Positions 9,610-19,460 are shown, counted from the first letter of the stretch. The stretch is DNA of 64,000 bases from CAWAHD01 sp963781785 (GCA_963781785.1 CAWAHD010000001.1:248001-312000), one strand, 5' to 3'. Numbers and translations are program-made. Notes: a model not told the origin generated them from the sequence alone.

Positions 9610-9826
9610 GCGCGCCCCGGAACGCGGCAATATCGCAGGACGGCTAGTCGTTGAACGTCATGGACTCAGAAACATCGCCGTCGGTCTGGTCCACAAACCC
9701 TGCGACGAAGACTGATTTCACTTCCGCAGAGCGAGACGGGTGCGAGCTCATCACCGCCGACCAGAAGTAACTGATGCCCTTCGAGCGCCCTTTCGCTTCA
9801 TGAAGAATCTGTCGTCCATCTGAAAG

Positions 9827-9901
9827 TCGGGGCGACCAGATTCGAACTGGTGACCTCCTGCTCCCAAGGCAGGCGCGCTAACCAGGCTGCGCTACGCCCC
9901 G
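9827..9901 (-). tRNA. tRNA-Pro (UGG)
   Basis: Cloverleaf on the minus strand. The acceptor arm CGGGGCG pairs with CGCCCCG (9828-9834 and 9895-9901), the T arm is ACCAG-TTCGAAT-CTGGT, and the anticodon loop CTTGGGA holds UGG. CCA is not encoded. Confidence 0.96.
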
Positions 9902-10013
9902 CAATTCTCGGCTGGTCGCATGGTATGCGGGGCACGCAGCGCCAGTCAAGGGACGGCGAACTCATCGCCGCATCACGAACACCGTCAATCCACGGGGCGG
10001 CGCGAACTGGTGA

Positions 10014-10755
10014 CTAATGACTGAGACTGCTGATATGCGGCCATCGTAGCTTCGCACCAAAGGCGGGCTCACTGGCCGTCTCAAGTTGCCCGCCGTGAGC
10101 GAACGCGACTCTGCGCAAGAATACGAGCGCCAGGGAATCGGTGCTCTCCGAGCATTCTGGTCGCGGCGTGGGATCGCGCTCCCGATCCCGACGCGCAATT
10201 CGCGCTCGAGTTGGCCACTTCGTCCCATGAGACCTCAAAGCATCCGGCGTGAATACGCCAGCTCAGCCGAGACTTCAGGTCCCAATCACCGGCCGCGGCT
10301 CGCCACGCCGCGAGCGCATCAAGACCGATGCCCAGGTACATAGGATCAAAGTCCCCCGCATCGTCCTGCAAGGGGAGATTAACCTCGATACTCCGTCCTC
10401 TGGCGCTAAACCAAGACCGCCAGGATGGGAGCCGTTCGGCGATGAGCTGCCCCAGCGGTGAACGCACCCACGTCAAATTGCACGTCCGGTACATCAATTG
10501 AAGTCGATCAAACAACCGTTCGATGTCTTCGTACAGGAGCGAAAGCTCGTTCCACCGCAGACCCGTCGGCAGGGCGCATTCCCTCTCGAAGAGATAGAGT
10601 CCCATCTTGATTCCGTTCAGAGAGTTGCGACAGCGGTGGTTGTAACGTCGCAAGAGCTGCTGGAACAGCTCGAGCGCGTCCGGATTGCTCTGCGCCGCAG
10701 CCTGAGGACAAATTGATACCGGCACCGCCGGTCCCTCGCCCGGTTGCGGACTCAT
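10014..10755 (-). CDS. Histidine-kinase-like protein next to parB (frame change inside)
   Basis: Start ATG 10755. An N-terminal dimerisation-type helix reads LLRRYNHRCRNSLNGIKMGL, with a His followed by RN as in HisKA boxes. The C-terminal end, read in another frame, has the ATPase end of a histidine kinase (LALVFLRRVAFAHGGQLETASEP) and stops at 10014. One or two frame changes lie between about 10130 and 10215, within the nucleotide-binding domain. There is no sensor or membrane segment, so it is a small cytosolic kinase-like protein of about 245 residues. It lies downstream of parA-parB, separated by 358 bases. Family assignment is from motifs only. Confidence 0.6.
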
Positions 10756-11113
10756 GAGGCAATCCCTGGTTGACTGACTTTGGTGAAGATTCTGCGGTTG
10801 AGTATGGCTCGTGAGAGGTCGCTCGGGAAGGCCGGAAGCAAACGAGGTGCCGTGCGCGCCCCAATTAATCCGGCGAAATGATGCAAGTGTTGCGCAAAGG
10901 AAACTAGGAGATTCAAACTGATGTCGTATTGCGGCAAGGCACAGCCAGCTAAGAGTGAATCCCGATTCTCCAACACATTTCCGAACCCAGGAAATGGGAA
11001 GCCACCCCCACCGTCCATACGATCGCGGTGGAACCTGGTCGGAATCTTGCCAGCGATGGAAAAGCCCAGTGCACGACGACTTTTGGTGCGTGTACAAAGC
11101 TCGTCGTGGCAGT
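10756..11113. other. Intergenic, no gene seen
   Basis: 358 bases between the kinase-like gene and parB, both on the minus strand. Open frames here are short and without recognisable character. It may carry the promoter of the kinase-like gene. Confidence 0.45.
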
Positions 11114-12016
11114 TTATATCGCCGGCGATGGCTCGCTGCCCTGAAGCAAAGCCGCCACGCGATCGAACTCCTCACGCGACTGGTAGTCAATGATAATCTG
11201 GCCCCGGTCGAGATTCTTCGACCTGACCAGAACGGTCGTGCCCAGCACCTGCTGAAGCCGTTGCTCCAAAGCGAGAATATGGGGGGCCTTGGCATCGAGC
11301 GTATGCGCAGGATCCTTGCGAAGCCTGGGGCGTGACGGTGTTGGCGCACCGGTGGCGACGAGGGCTTCGGTCTGACGGACGGACAGATGCTCCGTGATGA
11401 TCCGGCGACAGGAAACTCGCTGAAACTCATGATCGGAGAGCGCCAGCAGTGCCCGAGCGTGGCCCTGGGTAATTTCGCTCGTGCGGACGGCGTCGAGGAC
11501 TTCCCCGGGTAGTTCGAGCAGGCGGATGAGGTTCGATATGGTCGAGCGGTCGACTCCCAGCCGGCCGGCGAGTTCCTCCTGCGTGCCGCCGTATCGCGAA
11601 AGGTACTCGCGGAACGCGGTGGCTTTGTCAATCGCGTTCAGGTCTTCGCGCTGGAGGTTTTCCACCATGGCCAACTCGAACACGCGTTGATCGTCGAGTG
11701 CAAGAACCCGAGCGGGCACCTCGTGCAACTGCGCTTCGATGCTGGCACGCAGCCGACGCTCGCCAGCGATCAACTGGTAGCGTTCACCGGCAGCGCGGAC
11801 AAGAACCGGTTGCAGCATACCATGTTGGCGAAGCGAGTCCGCCAGCGAGGCGATTTCCTCGGAGTTGAATACCCGGCGTGGTTGAAACGGATTGGCATCG
11901 ATTTGATCGACGGCGATCTGGATCAGCTCGCAGGCGTCGACCGAGCTGGCCTCGAAGCCGCCCTCTTCCCGGCCGAGCAAAGCTTCCAGGCCACGTCCGA
12001 GTCGTCGTTTATTCAC
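11114..12016 (-). CDS. parB: Chromosome-partitioning protein ParB
   Basis: 300 residues from GTG 12016. The N-terminus NKRRLGRGLEALLG is the typical ParA-interacting peptide. It is followed by the N-terminal CTPase domain (NPFQPRR, GERYQLIAGERRLRAS, ENLQREDLN), the DNA-binding HTH (TQEELAGRLGVDRSTISNLIRLL, EITQGHARALLAL) and a C-terminal dimerisation segment. It loads on parS sites and spreads as a CTP clamp. Its start overlaps the parA stop by 8 bases. A perfect parS lies 4 kb away at 16048. Confidence 0.97.
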   Translation of the reverse strand: MNKRRLGRGLEALLGREEGGFEASSVDACELIQIAVDQIDANPFQPRRVFNSEEIASLADSLRQHGMLQPVLVRAAGERYQLIAGERRLRASIEAQLHEVPARVLALDDQRVFELAMVENLQREDLNAIDKATAFREYLSRYGGTQEELAGRLGVDRSTISNLIRLLELPGEVLDAVRTSEITQGHARALLALSDHEFQRVSCRRIITEHLSVRQTEALVATGAPTPSRPRLRKDPAHTLDAKAPHILALEQRLQQVLGTTVLVRSKNLDRGQIIIDYQSREEFDRVAALLQGSEPSPAI

Positions 12017-12755
12017 GGTCCAGAACCTCCATGACAAGTTCCGTGTAGGCACGGGTGCCTCGTGCTCGGGGAGCATAGTCCAGCACGCTCAAGCCGTGAC
12101 TGGGCGCTTCACTGATCGAGACGTCTCGAGGGATGAGCGATTCGAAAACCGTCTCTGCGAAGAATCCGCGGACTTCGTCGGCCACCTCATTGGCCAGCTC
12201 CAAGGTCGGGTCGAACATCGTGAGCACGATGCCCCCAATCTCGAGCCGGTGGTTGTCGCGCGCCTTGGACTGGCGCGCCAGTTCGATGATCTGAGACAGC
12301 CCCTCCATGGCGAAATACTCGCACTGGATCGGGATGTAAATCTCGGCCGAGGTCCCGAGTGCCGCTCGAGTCAACTGACCCAGCGATGGCGGACAGTCCA
12401 GGAACACGTAGTCGAATCGGCTCAGCTCACCAGTAAGCTGCTGGCGGAGTGTCGAGGCTCGCTGCCTATTCGAGGCCGACAGCGCGTCGGCATCCGCTAA
12501 GCTCTGCGAGCCGGGCAACAGCGAAAGCCGTGTCTGTGCGGTCTCGACCACAGCACCCGCTAGCGGCTGGCCGGCGACCAGCGGATGCCGCGCTGCCGGC
12601 GTGACACCCAAGCCGCTGGTCGCGTTGCACTGAGGATCGATATCGACCACCAGTGCCGTCCGGCCCGATTTGGCCAGCCCGGCCGCCAGATTGATCGCGG
12701 TCGTCGTCTTGCCAACGCCCCCCTTCTGGTTGGCCACGCTGATGATCTTTGCCAC
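12009..12755 (-). CDS. parA: Chromosome-partitioning ATPase ParA
   Basis: 248 residues from GTG 12755, which has GGAGG eight bases upstream. A TTG two codons earlier is less well placed. The deviant Walker A reads QKGGVGKTTTAIN, Walker A' VVDIDPQCN and Walker B VFLDCPPSLG. It forms the nucleoid-bound gradient that moves ParB-parS complexes. Translationally coupled to parB by an 8-base overlap. Confidence 0.97.
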   Translation of the reverse strand: MAKIISVANQKGGVGKTTTAINLAAGLAKSGRTALVVDIDPQCNATSGLGVTPAARHPLVAGQPLAGAVVETAQTRLSLLPGSQSLADADALSASNRQRASTLRQQLTGELSRFDYVFLDCPPSLGQLTRAALGTSAEIYIPIQCEYFAMEGLSQIIELARQSKARDNHRLEIGGIVLTMFDPTLELANEVADEVRGFFAETVFESLIPRDVSISEAPSHGLSVLDYAPRARGTRAYTELVMEVLDRE

Positions 12756-12899
12756 TCGCAACGCCTCCGTGCGAACGCAGTCCGAATCTTGCCAAACCCG
12801 CAAATCCACTTCTAACGACAAAGGACAAAGGACTTAGGACTTCGGATTGGGATCGTATCCGTCAAGACAGGCGATGTCGAGTTCAGTTGGGGCACGATT

Positions 12900-14252
12900 T
12901 CAGGCCTTCATCAGCCGCCGGGCGTCCTTTTCCAGGGCCTCGCTGTAAGTGATCGGATATATAGGTTTGGCGTCCAGCCTTCGAAGGCCTTCAGGTATAG
13001 CCGCGAGCTGGTCTCGGCAATGACTCCGAATGGCCTCAAGGCCAGGTAGCTCGCTATCCAGCCGGCCTGATCGAAGGATCGGCACCAGGAGCGGCTCTCC
13101 GTGAGCGGTCTCGTCCGCTCGAGTGACGTGGTCACCGCAGAATCGTCCTGTTGCGTCACGTCGGCGGAAGACTTGCTTGGCCATCGGGTAGGTTCTCTTG
13201 CCGGTGCTGAGCTTGAACTTACCAACCCCGTCGAGCTCGACGAGCTTGTAAACCATCGCGAGTGCGGGCGCGTCGCGCGATGTGATCAGCTCCGTTCCAA
13301 TCCCGAAGCCGTCCAGCGGCGCACCGGCGGCGACCAGCCGCGCAATCTGGTGTTCTTCAAGATCTCCGGATGCGACGATGTGCACCATTCTGCGGTCATG
13401 GCCATCGAGGATAGCCCGCGCTTGACGAGACAGGCTATCCACGTCGCCGCTGTCGATGCGAATCGCGTGGACCGGCGGGTCGATGGCGGCAGCCAGACGG
13501 GTGCCCTCGAGGGTTTCAAACGTGTCGACGAGCAGCGTGGTGTTTTCGGGGAAGACCTGGGAAAACGCTTCGAATGCCTGCGACTCGGTCTGGAACGACT
13601 GAACCCACGAATGGGCCATGGTGCCGACGGCCGGAATGCCCAGTCGGCGCGCTGCCTCGGCATGACTGGTTCCCGCGAAGCCGGCGATGTAGGCAGCGCG
13701 GGCAGCCAGGAGAGCAGAAAATGGCCCATGTCCACGGCGCGCGCCAAAGTCAAAAAGCAACCGGCCGCCGGCTACCGTGACGATCCGGGCCGCCTTCGAA
13801 GCAACCAGGGTCGGATACGACAGCGACGTGAGCAGATGGGTTTCGACCCACTGCGCCTGCGCCAGGGGCGCCGTCACACGGACCAGCGTCTCTCCGGGAA
13901 AGACCACCGTTCCTTCGGGAACCGACCACACGTCACCCTCGAACCGACTGGAGGCGAGCGCCTCGATGACGGAGCGATCCAGCCGGCTGAACATCGGCCA
14001 GCGGCGGATGGCCTCGATCTGCTCCGCAGAGAACGCCAGGCGCAGCAAATCGCCGATGGCTTGCTCCAGCCCGGCGAATACAAGGTAGGCGCGGTGATCC
14101 GGCATCCTCCGCACGAACAGCTCGAACGTCGTGCGCCGGTCGGCCATGCCCAAGGCATGGTAACCGGCCATCATCGTCAGCTCATACAGATCGGTGGCCG
14201 GGCCCAGCGCATCGGAATCAAGCCAGAGTGAAACAGGCGGTGCGGTTTTCAT
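12900..14252 (-). CDS. pncB: Nicotinate phosphoribosyltransferase
   Basis: 450 residues. It makes nicotinate mononucleotide from nicotinate and PRPP (Preiss-Handler NAD salvage). Recognisable family segments are TDLYELTMMAGYHALG at the N-terminus, DFGARRGHGPFSALLAARAAYIAGFAGTS, GTMAHSWVQSF with the catalytic-region His, IRIDSGDV, and GFGIGTELITSRDAPALAMVYKLVE. The start overlaps the stop of the upstream glycosyltransferase by four bases (ATGA), so the two are translationally coupled, though no functional link is obvious. Confidence 0.95.
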   Translation of the reverse strand: MKTAPPVSLWLDSDALGPATDLYELTMMAGYHALGMADRRTTFELFVRRMPDHRAYLVFAGLEQAIGDLLRLAFSAEQIEAIRRWPMFSRLDRSVIEALASSRFEGDVWSVPEGTVVFPGETLVRVTAPLAQAQWVETHLLTSLSYPTLVASKAARIVTVAGGRLLFDFGARRGHGPFSALLAARAAYIAGFAGTSHAEAARRLGIPAVGTMAHSWVQSFQTESQAFEAFSQVFPENTTLLVDTFETLEGTRLAAAIDPPVHAIRIDSGDVDSLSRQARAILDGHDRRMVHIVASGDLEEHQIARLVAAGAPLDGFGIGTELITSRDAPALAMVYKLVELDGVGKFKLSTGKRTYPMAKQVFRRRDATGRFCGDHVTRADETAHGEPLLVPILRSGRLDSELPGLEAIRSHCRDQLAAIPEGLRRLDAKPIYPITYSEALEKDARRLMKA

Positions 14253-15973
14253 CGATTGTCCCCGGCGCCTCTCGGGCGCATCAAGATCAGTTCGGCCTCC
14301 CGTCCGCCTGCCCCACGGCCCGCCGCCGATGGGTCCACATCCAGCAGCGTCGGCAGATTGAGGCTTGTCGGGAACTCATGGACCACCACCCAGCGCGAGA
14401 GATGCTTGGCTAGATCCTTCCTGGCAACACCACTCTGCCGGCTCATTGCCATGTCGACGACGGCCCACGTTGACGGAGATCCCTGCTCCAGGAACGTGCC
14501 AAGGTTGGGCTGCCGAACAACGGCGACCCGACCTGTAGCTCCCAGGTAAAAGATAACCGGCGGGCGGACAAACGCGCGGAGTTCGCGCACGTCGTCGGGT
14601 AGATCGACCACAAGGGATCGGCACGCCTGTCGCACCGAGTCGCTGGGCTCAAGCACGCCCTGGGATCTTTCGCTAAAGGGCCAGGCCCGCGTCATCGCCA
14701 GGATTCCCCCCCCGACGAGCCAGAGGATTGCAAACCATGGCAACAAAACCATGCTTCGATCGTGCCTCCGCGTGCCGACCTCGACCCGGGATCGAACGAT
14801 GACGAACCCTCCAGCCAGGAACAACCACCCCATCGCCTCCAGAGGCAGCCACAGCCGTGCATACGGGTGGTAGAACGGCGTCAACGCCGAAAGGATCACC
14901 CAGCAGACGCCCAGCACCCCGGCGGGCTTTGCCCCTATGCGGCCTCCGACGGCGGTCGCGGTCGCAATTGCGACCAGAGGAAGCCAGAACGCCAGGTGAG
15001 GCAGCACGCACAGAGTCGCAAGGCAAAACAGCTCAATCAGAACTCGGGGCTGGAATCGGCGCTGGTTGCGGAAGTCTCCCGTAACAATCGACATCCCCAC
15101 CGCAGCGGCAAGTCCGCCGAACCCCAGCCAGGCGGGCCCTCCTGAAAGGGCCTTCGCCTGGCCGAGCTGCACGGACAAATAGCCCGGCCATGTCGACCAA
15201 CCGCCCAGGTAGCTCCGTTGATGCAACAGTAGCGCGGAGTAACCTCCGTGCATTTCCACGAAACGGAACCACGGCCAGTAGACGACGGCCGCGATCACCA
15301 CAGCTCCACATCCCCATCCCCATGTGGCGGTCGCTCTTCTCCACCGCACTGGGCCGGGCTCGATCACGAGCCACAGAACCGCACTCGCCGCGATGATCAT
15401 GCCCGAAAGCCAGCCATTATATTTAAATAATTGTGCGACTCCTACGGCGAGCCCAAGGGCAACGGCTCTAGGGGGATTGGGTCGCTCGAGAAACCTCTGG
15501 CCCTGACCGATGGCCAGAAGCCAGAACAAGAGAAACGAGGCATCGGCAAGCGCCATGCGCGAGAAGGCGATGTGCGGACCCGAGAGTGCCGCGAAAGCCG
15601 CTGCCGCCGCCCCGGCTCCACTCCCGAAGCTGCGGTGTGCCAGCCAGGCGACCACTGGTATCGTGAGCGTACCGAGTACGACCGACACCAGAATCGCCGA
15701 AAGGTCGACGACGCCCAGCCCCAGATACGATAGCCCAACGAGGACCGGGAAGCCGGGAGGCGCGTACGGAACAACAGAGGGATCAAGGCCCATGAGGCCA
15801 TGTGGAGAACCGATCCAGAGCCCCGCCAGGGCATAGATCCCTTCATCAAAGTGGACCAGGCCGAGCCGGCCCGGCAACCAGAGTCGCAGCACTCCCCCGA
15901 TCAAGGTAAACGCGACGACAGCCGGGATCTCCCGCGTTCGTTCCGAATCCGGCCGACGTGGATTGGGGATCAT
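14249..15973 (-). CDS. GT39/ArnT-like membrane glycosyltransferase
   Basis: 574 residues from ATG 15973 (a GTG at 16018 would add 15). It has about ten to twelve membrane segments. The first loop carries the family's acidic pair in LVHFDEGIYALAGLW, the DE-type metal-binding motif of GT-C enzymes of the dolichyl-phosphate-mannosyltransferase/ArnT type. A soluble C-terminal domain of about 140 residues follows. It likely transfers a sugar from a polyprenyl phosphate donor to a lipid or protein at the outer face of the inner membrane. Substrate unknown. Confidence 0.82.
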   Translation of the reverse strand: MIPNPRRPDSERTREIPAVVAFTLIGGVLRLWLPGRLGLVHFDEGIYALAGLWIGSPHGLMGLDPSVVPYAPPGFPVLVGLSYLGLGVVDLSAILVSVVLGTLTIPVVAWLAHRSFGSGAGAAAAAFAALSGPHIAFSRMALADASFLLFWLLAIGQGQRFLERPNPPRAVALGLAVGVAQLFKYNGWLSGMIIAASAVLWLVIEPGPVRWRRATATWGWGCGAVVIAAVVYWPWFRFVEMHGGYSALLLHQRSYLGGWSTWPGYLSVQLGQAKALSGGPAWLGFGGLAAAVGMSIVTGDFRNQRRFQPRVLIELFCLATLCVLPHLAFWLPLVAIATATAVGGRIGAKPAGVLGVCWVILSALTPFYHPYARLWLPLEAMGWLFLAGGFVIVRSRVEVGTRRHDRSMVLLPWFAILWLVGGGILAMTRAWPFSERSQGVLEPSDSVRQACRSLVVDLPDDVRELRAFVRPPVIFYLGATGRVAVVRQPNLGTFLEQGSPSTWAVVDMAMSRQSGVARKDLAKHLSRWVVVHEFPTSLNLPTLLDVDPSAAGRGAGGREAELILMRPRGAGDNR

Positions 15974-16047
15974 GACCACCGATTCTAATGGGCGGCCTTG
16001 GTCCAGGAAACCGCTCACGACAATCGGAACGGAATCCGCGACCGTCG

Positions 16048-16063
16048 TGTTTCACGTGAAACA
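16048..16063. promoter_or_regulatory. parS: parS site, perfect 16-bp palindrome
   Basis: TGTTTCACGTGAAACA, identical to the canonical bacterial parS. It lies in the intergenic region between the GT39 gene and the deacetylase, 4 kb from parB. Confidence 0.95.
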
Positions 16064-16251
16064 CCGAATCCAACTATGAAGGATGAGGGATGAAGAATGA
16101 AGGGGGGATCAACTCGAATCCACTTCGACTCATCGTGCATCGTTCATCGTTCATTCTTCCCCCGTCCCCCTCCACGTGATTCTGGTATAATTCGAGTCCA
16201 TCGAATTGGGCATGGAACGCGCGGTTGACTCAACACGGCGGAGACACGAGT

Positions 16252-17253
16252 TTGGCCGTTGGTCTGTTCACGGATCGCCGGATGCTCGATCACCGGGTGC
16301 CTCAACACCACCCCGAGCGGCCTGAACGGCTGCAGGTGATTCTGCGCCACCTGGAACGCACCGGTTATCTCGCCGCCTGCCCGATTGGAACTGTCCGCGA
16401 AGCCACCGATGACGAGCTAGACCGAGTTCATCCGGTCCAGTATCGGCATCGCGTTGCCGATATCGAGGCTGGCGGTGGTGGGATGCTCGACCCGGATACC
16501 TGGGTCTCTCCGGGGTCGAACACAGCGGCTCGCCTGGGTGTCGGAGCGGGGATCGAAGCCGTCTCGTTCGTGCTCCACGAGCCAGGGCAGCGGGCCCTCT
16601 GCTTGGTGCGCCCACCCGGACATCACGCACGACCAAGCAGCGGGATGGGTTTCTGCGTCTACGCCAACGTTGCCTTGGCCGCAGCCCACGCCCTGTGTCG
16701 GTTCGAGATCGACCGGGTGCTGATCGCCGATTTCGACGTCCACCATGGCAACGGAACCCAGGAAATCTTCTACGAGTCTGGCCACGTCGGATTTCTTTCC
16801 ATTCACCGTTATCCCTTCTATCCGGGCACCGGCGCGCGCGACGAGACCGGATCGAGAGCCGGCCTCGGCAACACGCTCAATATTCCCCTACCCTATGGCA
16901 CTGCGCGGAAGGCATACCAGGCGGCATTCAGAGCAGGGCTCGACAAGCTGGCGAGCCGGATTCGCCCTGAGCTGGTTTTGATCTCCGCGGGTTTCGACGC
17001 TCACGCCGAAGACCCCGTGGGCGACCTGGGGCTCGAAGTCGAGGACTTCGAGATCTTGACCAAAGAACTGGTCTCCGTGGCCGAAACTCACGCGCAGGGA
17101 AGGATCGTCAGCCTCCTTGAAGGGGGGTACAACGTTCCCATCCTGGCTGCGTCGGTTGTTGCTCATCTGCACGCGCTCGGTGCCGAACCCCGCGCGGGTT
17201 CGCCGTCCAGGCCATCCGGTGATCCAACGGACCACCGCAGCCACCCACCGTGA
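16252..17253 (+). CDS. Histone-deacetylase-family protein (AcuC/HDAC-like)
   Basis: About 333 residues from TTG 16252 (in-frame TTG 16225 is an alternative; GGCGGAG precedes 16252). The zinc deacetylase core is complete: RPPGHHARPSSGMGFCVYAN with the His pair, DFDVHHGNGTQEIFY with the zinc-binding Asp and His, RYPFYPGTG, and SAGFDAHAEDPVG with the second Asp. Bacterial members remove acetyl groups from lysines or polyamines. The N-terminus HPERPERL matches the class II/acetylpolyamine amidohydrolase branch. Cytosolic. It ends two bases before a tRNA on the other strand. Confidence 0.92.
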   Translation: MAVGLFTDRRMLDHRVPQHHPERPERLQVILRHLERTGYLAACPIGTVREATDDELDRVHPVQYRHRVADIEAGGGGMLDPDTWVSPGSNTAARLGVGAGIEAVSFVLHEPGQRALCLVRPPGHHARPSSGMGFCVYANVALAAAHALCRFEIDRVLIADFDVHHGNGTQEIFYESGHVGFLSIHRYPFYPGTGARDETGSRAGLGNTLNIPLPYGTARKAYQAAFRAGLDKLASRIRPELVLISAGFDAHAEDPVGDLGLEVEDFEILTKELVSVAETHAQGRIVSLLEGGYNVPILAASVVAHLHALGAEPRAGSPSRPSGDPTDHRSHPP

Positions 17254-17255
17254 AA

Positions 17256-17330
17256 TGACCCCGACGGGATTTGAACCCGTGTTGCATGCGTGAAAGGCAT
17301 GTGTCCTGGACCGGGCTAGACGACGGGGCC
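17256..17330 (-). tRNA. tRNA-Glu (UUC)
   Basis: Acceptor GGCCCCG pairs with CGGGGTC (17324-17330 and 17257-17263), T arm ACGGG-TTCAAAT-CCCGT, anticodon loop CTTTCAC with UUC. CCA is not encoded. Confidence 0.95.
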
Positions 17331-17527
17331 GTGGCGTCCAAGGCCGCTATGAATGTAAACCGCACGCGCCGAGATGGTCAAGGGAACCAAATTGGGGCAA
17401 GAACTGCGGATGACTGAATGCTCACGACGGACGGCTGCCTGCTGGTGAAGGATTGCAACGCGATTCGCGAGCCGTTAGGGTAACGCTCGAGGAAGGGCTG
17501 ATTCACGGCGACTCGAGGACCATCGTG

Positions 17528-18082
17528 ATGCTCAAGGTCTTGATACTGACGGGAGATGCAGGAGAAGCCCAGGAAATCTATTACGCCAAATTCCGGCTCG
17601 AGGAGGAGGGTTGGCAAGTCCGGATCGCTGCTCCTGATCGACGTGTGTTTCACTCCGTTGTCCATGACTTCGAGCCTGGCTTCGATACTTACACCGAGAA
17701 ACCGGGCTACCGAGTGCAAGCTGACCTCGGGCTCGATGAAGTCGTGGCTGAAGACTTCCAGGGACTGGTGCTGCCCGGGGGCCGGGCACCTGAGTTCCTT
17801 CGCAACCGGGCTCCGGCCGTCTCAATCGTGCGGCATTTTCTCGACTCCCGCAAACCAATCGCAGCGAATTGCCACGGACCGCTCTTGCTCCTGGTCGCGG
17901 GAAGCGTGAAGGGAAGGACAATGACCTGTTATCCCGAGCTTGAGCCGGACCTTCGAGCCGCGGGTGCCGTGTACGTCAATCGTGATGTCGCTGTTGACGG
18001 CTCCCTCGTGACGGTCAGAGGGTGGCCCGACAACGGGCCCTGGATGCGAGAGTTCGTCAAGTTGATGAAAACCGCTCGATGA
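17528..18082 (+). CDS. DJ-1/PfpI family protein
   Basis: 184 residues from ATG 17528 (GTG 17525 is equivalent). The flavodoxin-like fold begins KVLILTGDAGEAQEIYYAKFRLEEEGW. The catalytic Glu position is in GEAQE and the nucleophile elbow reads AANCHGPLLL, with the Cys-His pair of PfpI-type enzymes. Members include glyoxalase III, deglycase-like and protease-like proteins; which one cannot be told here. Cytosolic. Convergent with csrA. Confidence 0.88.
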   Translation: MLKVLILTGDAGEAQEIYYAKFRLEEEGWQVRIAAPDRRVFHSVVHDFEPGFDTYTEKPGYRVQADLGLDEVVAEDFQGLVLPGGRAPEFLRNRAPAVSIVRHFLDSRKPIAANCHGPLLLLVAGSVKGRTMTCYPELEPDLRAAGAVYVNRDVAVDGSLVTVRGWPDNGPWMREFVKLMKTAR

Positions 18083-18191
18083 GCGATAGCGGGGAGAGGT
18101 TGGCGGGAAGACGCCAAGTGACCGTAATCTGACGGCGAGACGGGAGCAATTCGCGAAGGGAGCACCGGCTGTCCTGCAGGTGAAGCTCGTG

Positions 18192-18401
18192 TCAGGCTTC
18201 CGGTCGGACTGCTTTCGCATCCGCATCGAGAGCCCGGGCCTGGTTCTGAATGGCCTCGTAAACTTCACGCCGATGGACGGTAACGTGCTTGGGCGCCTCG
18301 ATGCCGAGACGTACCTTATCCCCGCGAATCTCAATCACGGTGACCGTGATGTTGTCGTTGATGATGATGCTTTCGTTCTTCTTCCGGGAGAGAACCAGCA
18401 T
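18192..18401 (-). CDS. csrA: Carbon storage regulator CsrA
   Basis: 69 residues from ATG 18401, with AGAGGAG upstream. MLVLSRKKNESIIIND is the near-universal N-terminus, and VRLGIEAPKHVTVHRREVYEAI completes the dimeric RNA-binding fold. It binds GGA motifs in 5' leaders to control translation. No flagellar genes or fliW neighbour lie in the window. Confidence 0.97.
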   Translation of the reverse strand: MLVLSRKKNESIIINDNITVTVIEIRGDKVRLGIEAPKHVTVHRREVYEAIQNQARALDADAKAVRPEA

Positions 18402-18658
18402 TGCCGCTCCTCTCTGATGTTCATCGAGCTCGGGGCGGATCTTCTCAAACAATCAACGGAACGTGGTCGTGGGAAAGGCCGAAGTGCGGCTTGCCTCCGT
18501 ACTGGCGCTGTGCGCACCACCTTTATTGAACTGTACATGCTGAAACGAGTGGGTCAAGGGCTCGCGCGAATTTTCATCAAACGCAAAAGATTCGAAAACG
18601 AAGGAATTCGCGGAGTTGAGGCAGGGGATCCATGCGGACGAGGCGGGGGACGGTTCGG

Positions 18659-19369
18659 TCACTTGGGTGTGATCGCGTTATAGCGGCGATAGAGGTGCCC
18701 GAGGCCCAAATCGAAGATCTCGGCTTCGATGGCTTCGGTGCTCGCGGGATGAATTGTCTCGCGCAACTCCAAGACTAGTAAATCGATAAATTTCGCACGC
18801 GCACGCTGTAGATTCTTCCGGAATGCCTCTGGGCTGACTTGTGTCCGTGTGACTTCCCCGAGCTTCACGGCGATTTCATCGATGGATGCTTTGGGAAAGT
18901 CACGACGGAGCTGCAGAACGGTCGCGTACCGATTCTTGGGAGTGGAAGCCTGATAGGTCTCCAGCCGCGACCACACTCGATTGATCACGGCTTCTCGCCA
19001 GACGCGGTCAAAATCCGCATCGGGACGGTTGCTGTCCAGAAGGTCCCCCGGGGGCAAGGGTTGCAGCTTCCGCATCCGGAAGTGGTCGATGATCAGCCGG
19101 TGGAGCACGGTGCGTAAGTAATCCCGGAATCGACCCTTGGTCTTGTCCGCACCCGCAAGCTTCCCGGCCAAAAGCTTGCTCCAAAATTCCTGCAGAACCT
19201 CGTCGGCGAGATGTTTGTCACGCACCTTCAAATAGATATAACGTGTCAAGGCGTCGTGATAACGGTTGACGAGCTCCTCCATCGCTGCTTGGCTCTTGGG
19301 GCCATGGGAGTGGGCGCTGGAGATCGTCGTCCAGCTCGTCGGTATTTCAGTCAGGCGCTCTTCTGCCAT
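18659..19369 (-). CDS. ECF-type RNA polymerase sigma factor
   Basis: 236 residues. Region 2 is visible as LTRYIYLKVRDKHLADEVLQEFWSKLL followed by GRFRDYLRTVLHRLIIDHFRMRK. Region 4 is the C-terminal helix pair around SIDEIAVKLGEVTRTQVSPEAFRKNLQRARAKFIDLL. There is no anti-sigma factor next to it, as often with planctomycete ECF factors that are linked to Ser/Thr kinases. The nearest kinase is at 21169, in the other direction beyond the tRNAs and the SDR gene. Target promoters unknown. Confidence 0.85.
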   Translation of the reverse strand: MAEERLTEIPTSWTTISSAHSHGPKSQAAMEELVNRYHDALTRYIYLKVRDKHLADEVLQEFWSKLLAGKLAGADKTKGRFRDYLRTVLHRLIIDHFRMRKLQPLPPGDLLDSNRPDADFDRVWREAVINRVWSRLETYQASTPKNRYATVLQLRRDFPKASIDEIAVKLGEVTRTQVSPEAFRKNLQRARAKFIDLLVLELRETIHPASTEAIEAEIFDLGLGHLYRRYNAITPK

Positions 19370-19460
19370 TGAAGCGATCCCAGCAGGAAAGCCGAGAGGA
19401 ACCAGCCCGACATTGTGAGCCAGTCAGGACGAGTATCTCGATCGATTCGAGAAGTCAGAC

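Noticed and set aside
10756..11631. Upstream extension of the kinase-like frame to 11631 (516 codons in total)
   Set aside because: It overlaps parB on the same strand in another frame and has no protein-like features. Only the part from ATG 10755 shows kinase motifs.
16081..16165. Repetitive GATGAAGAATGAA / TTCATTCTTC sequence near the parS site
   Set aside because: The repeats are imperfect and common low-complexity sequence; no defined unit or stem could be established.
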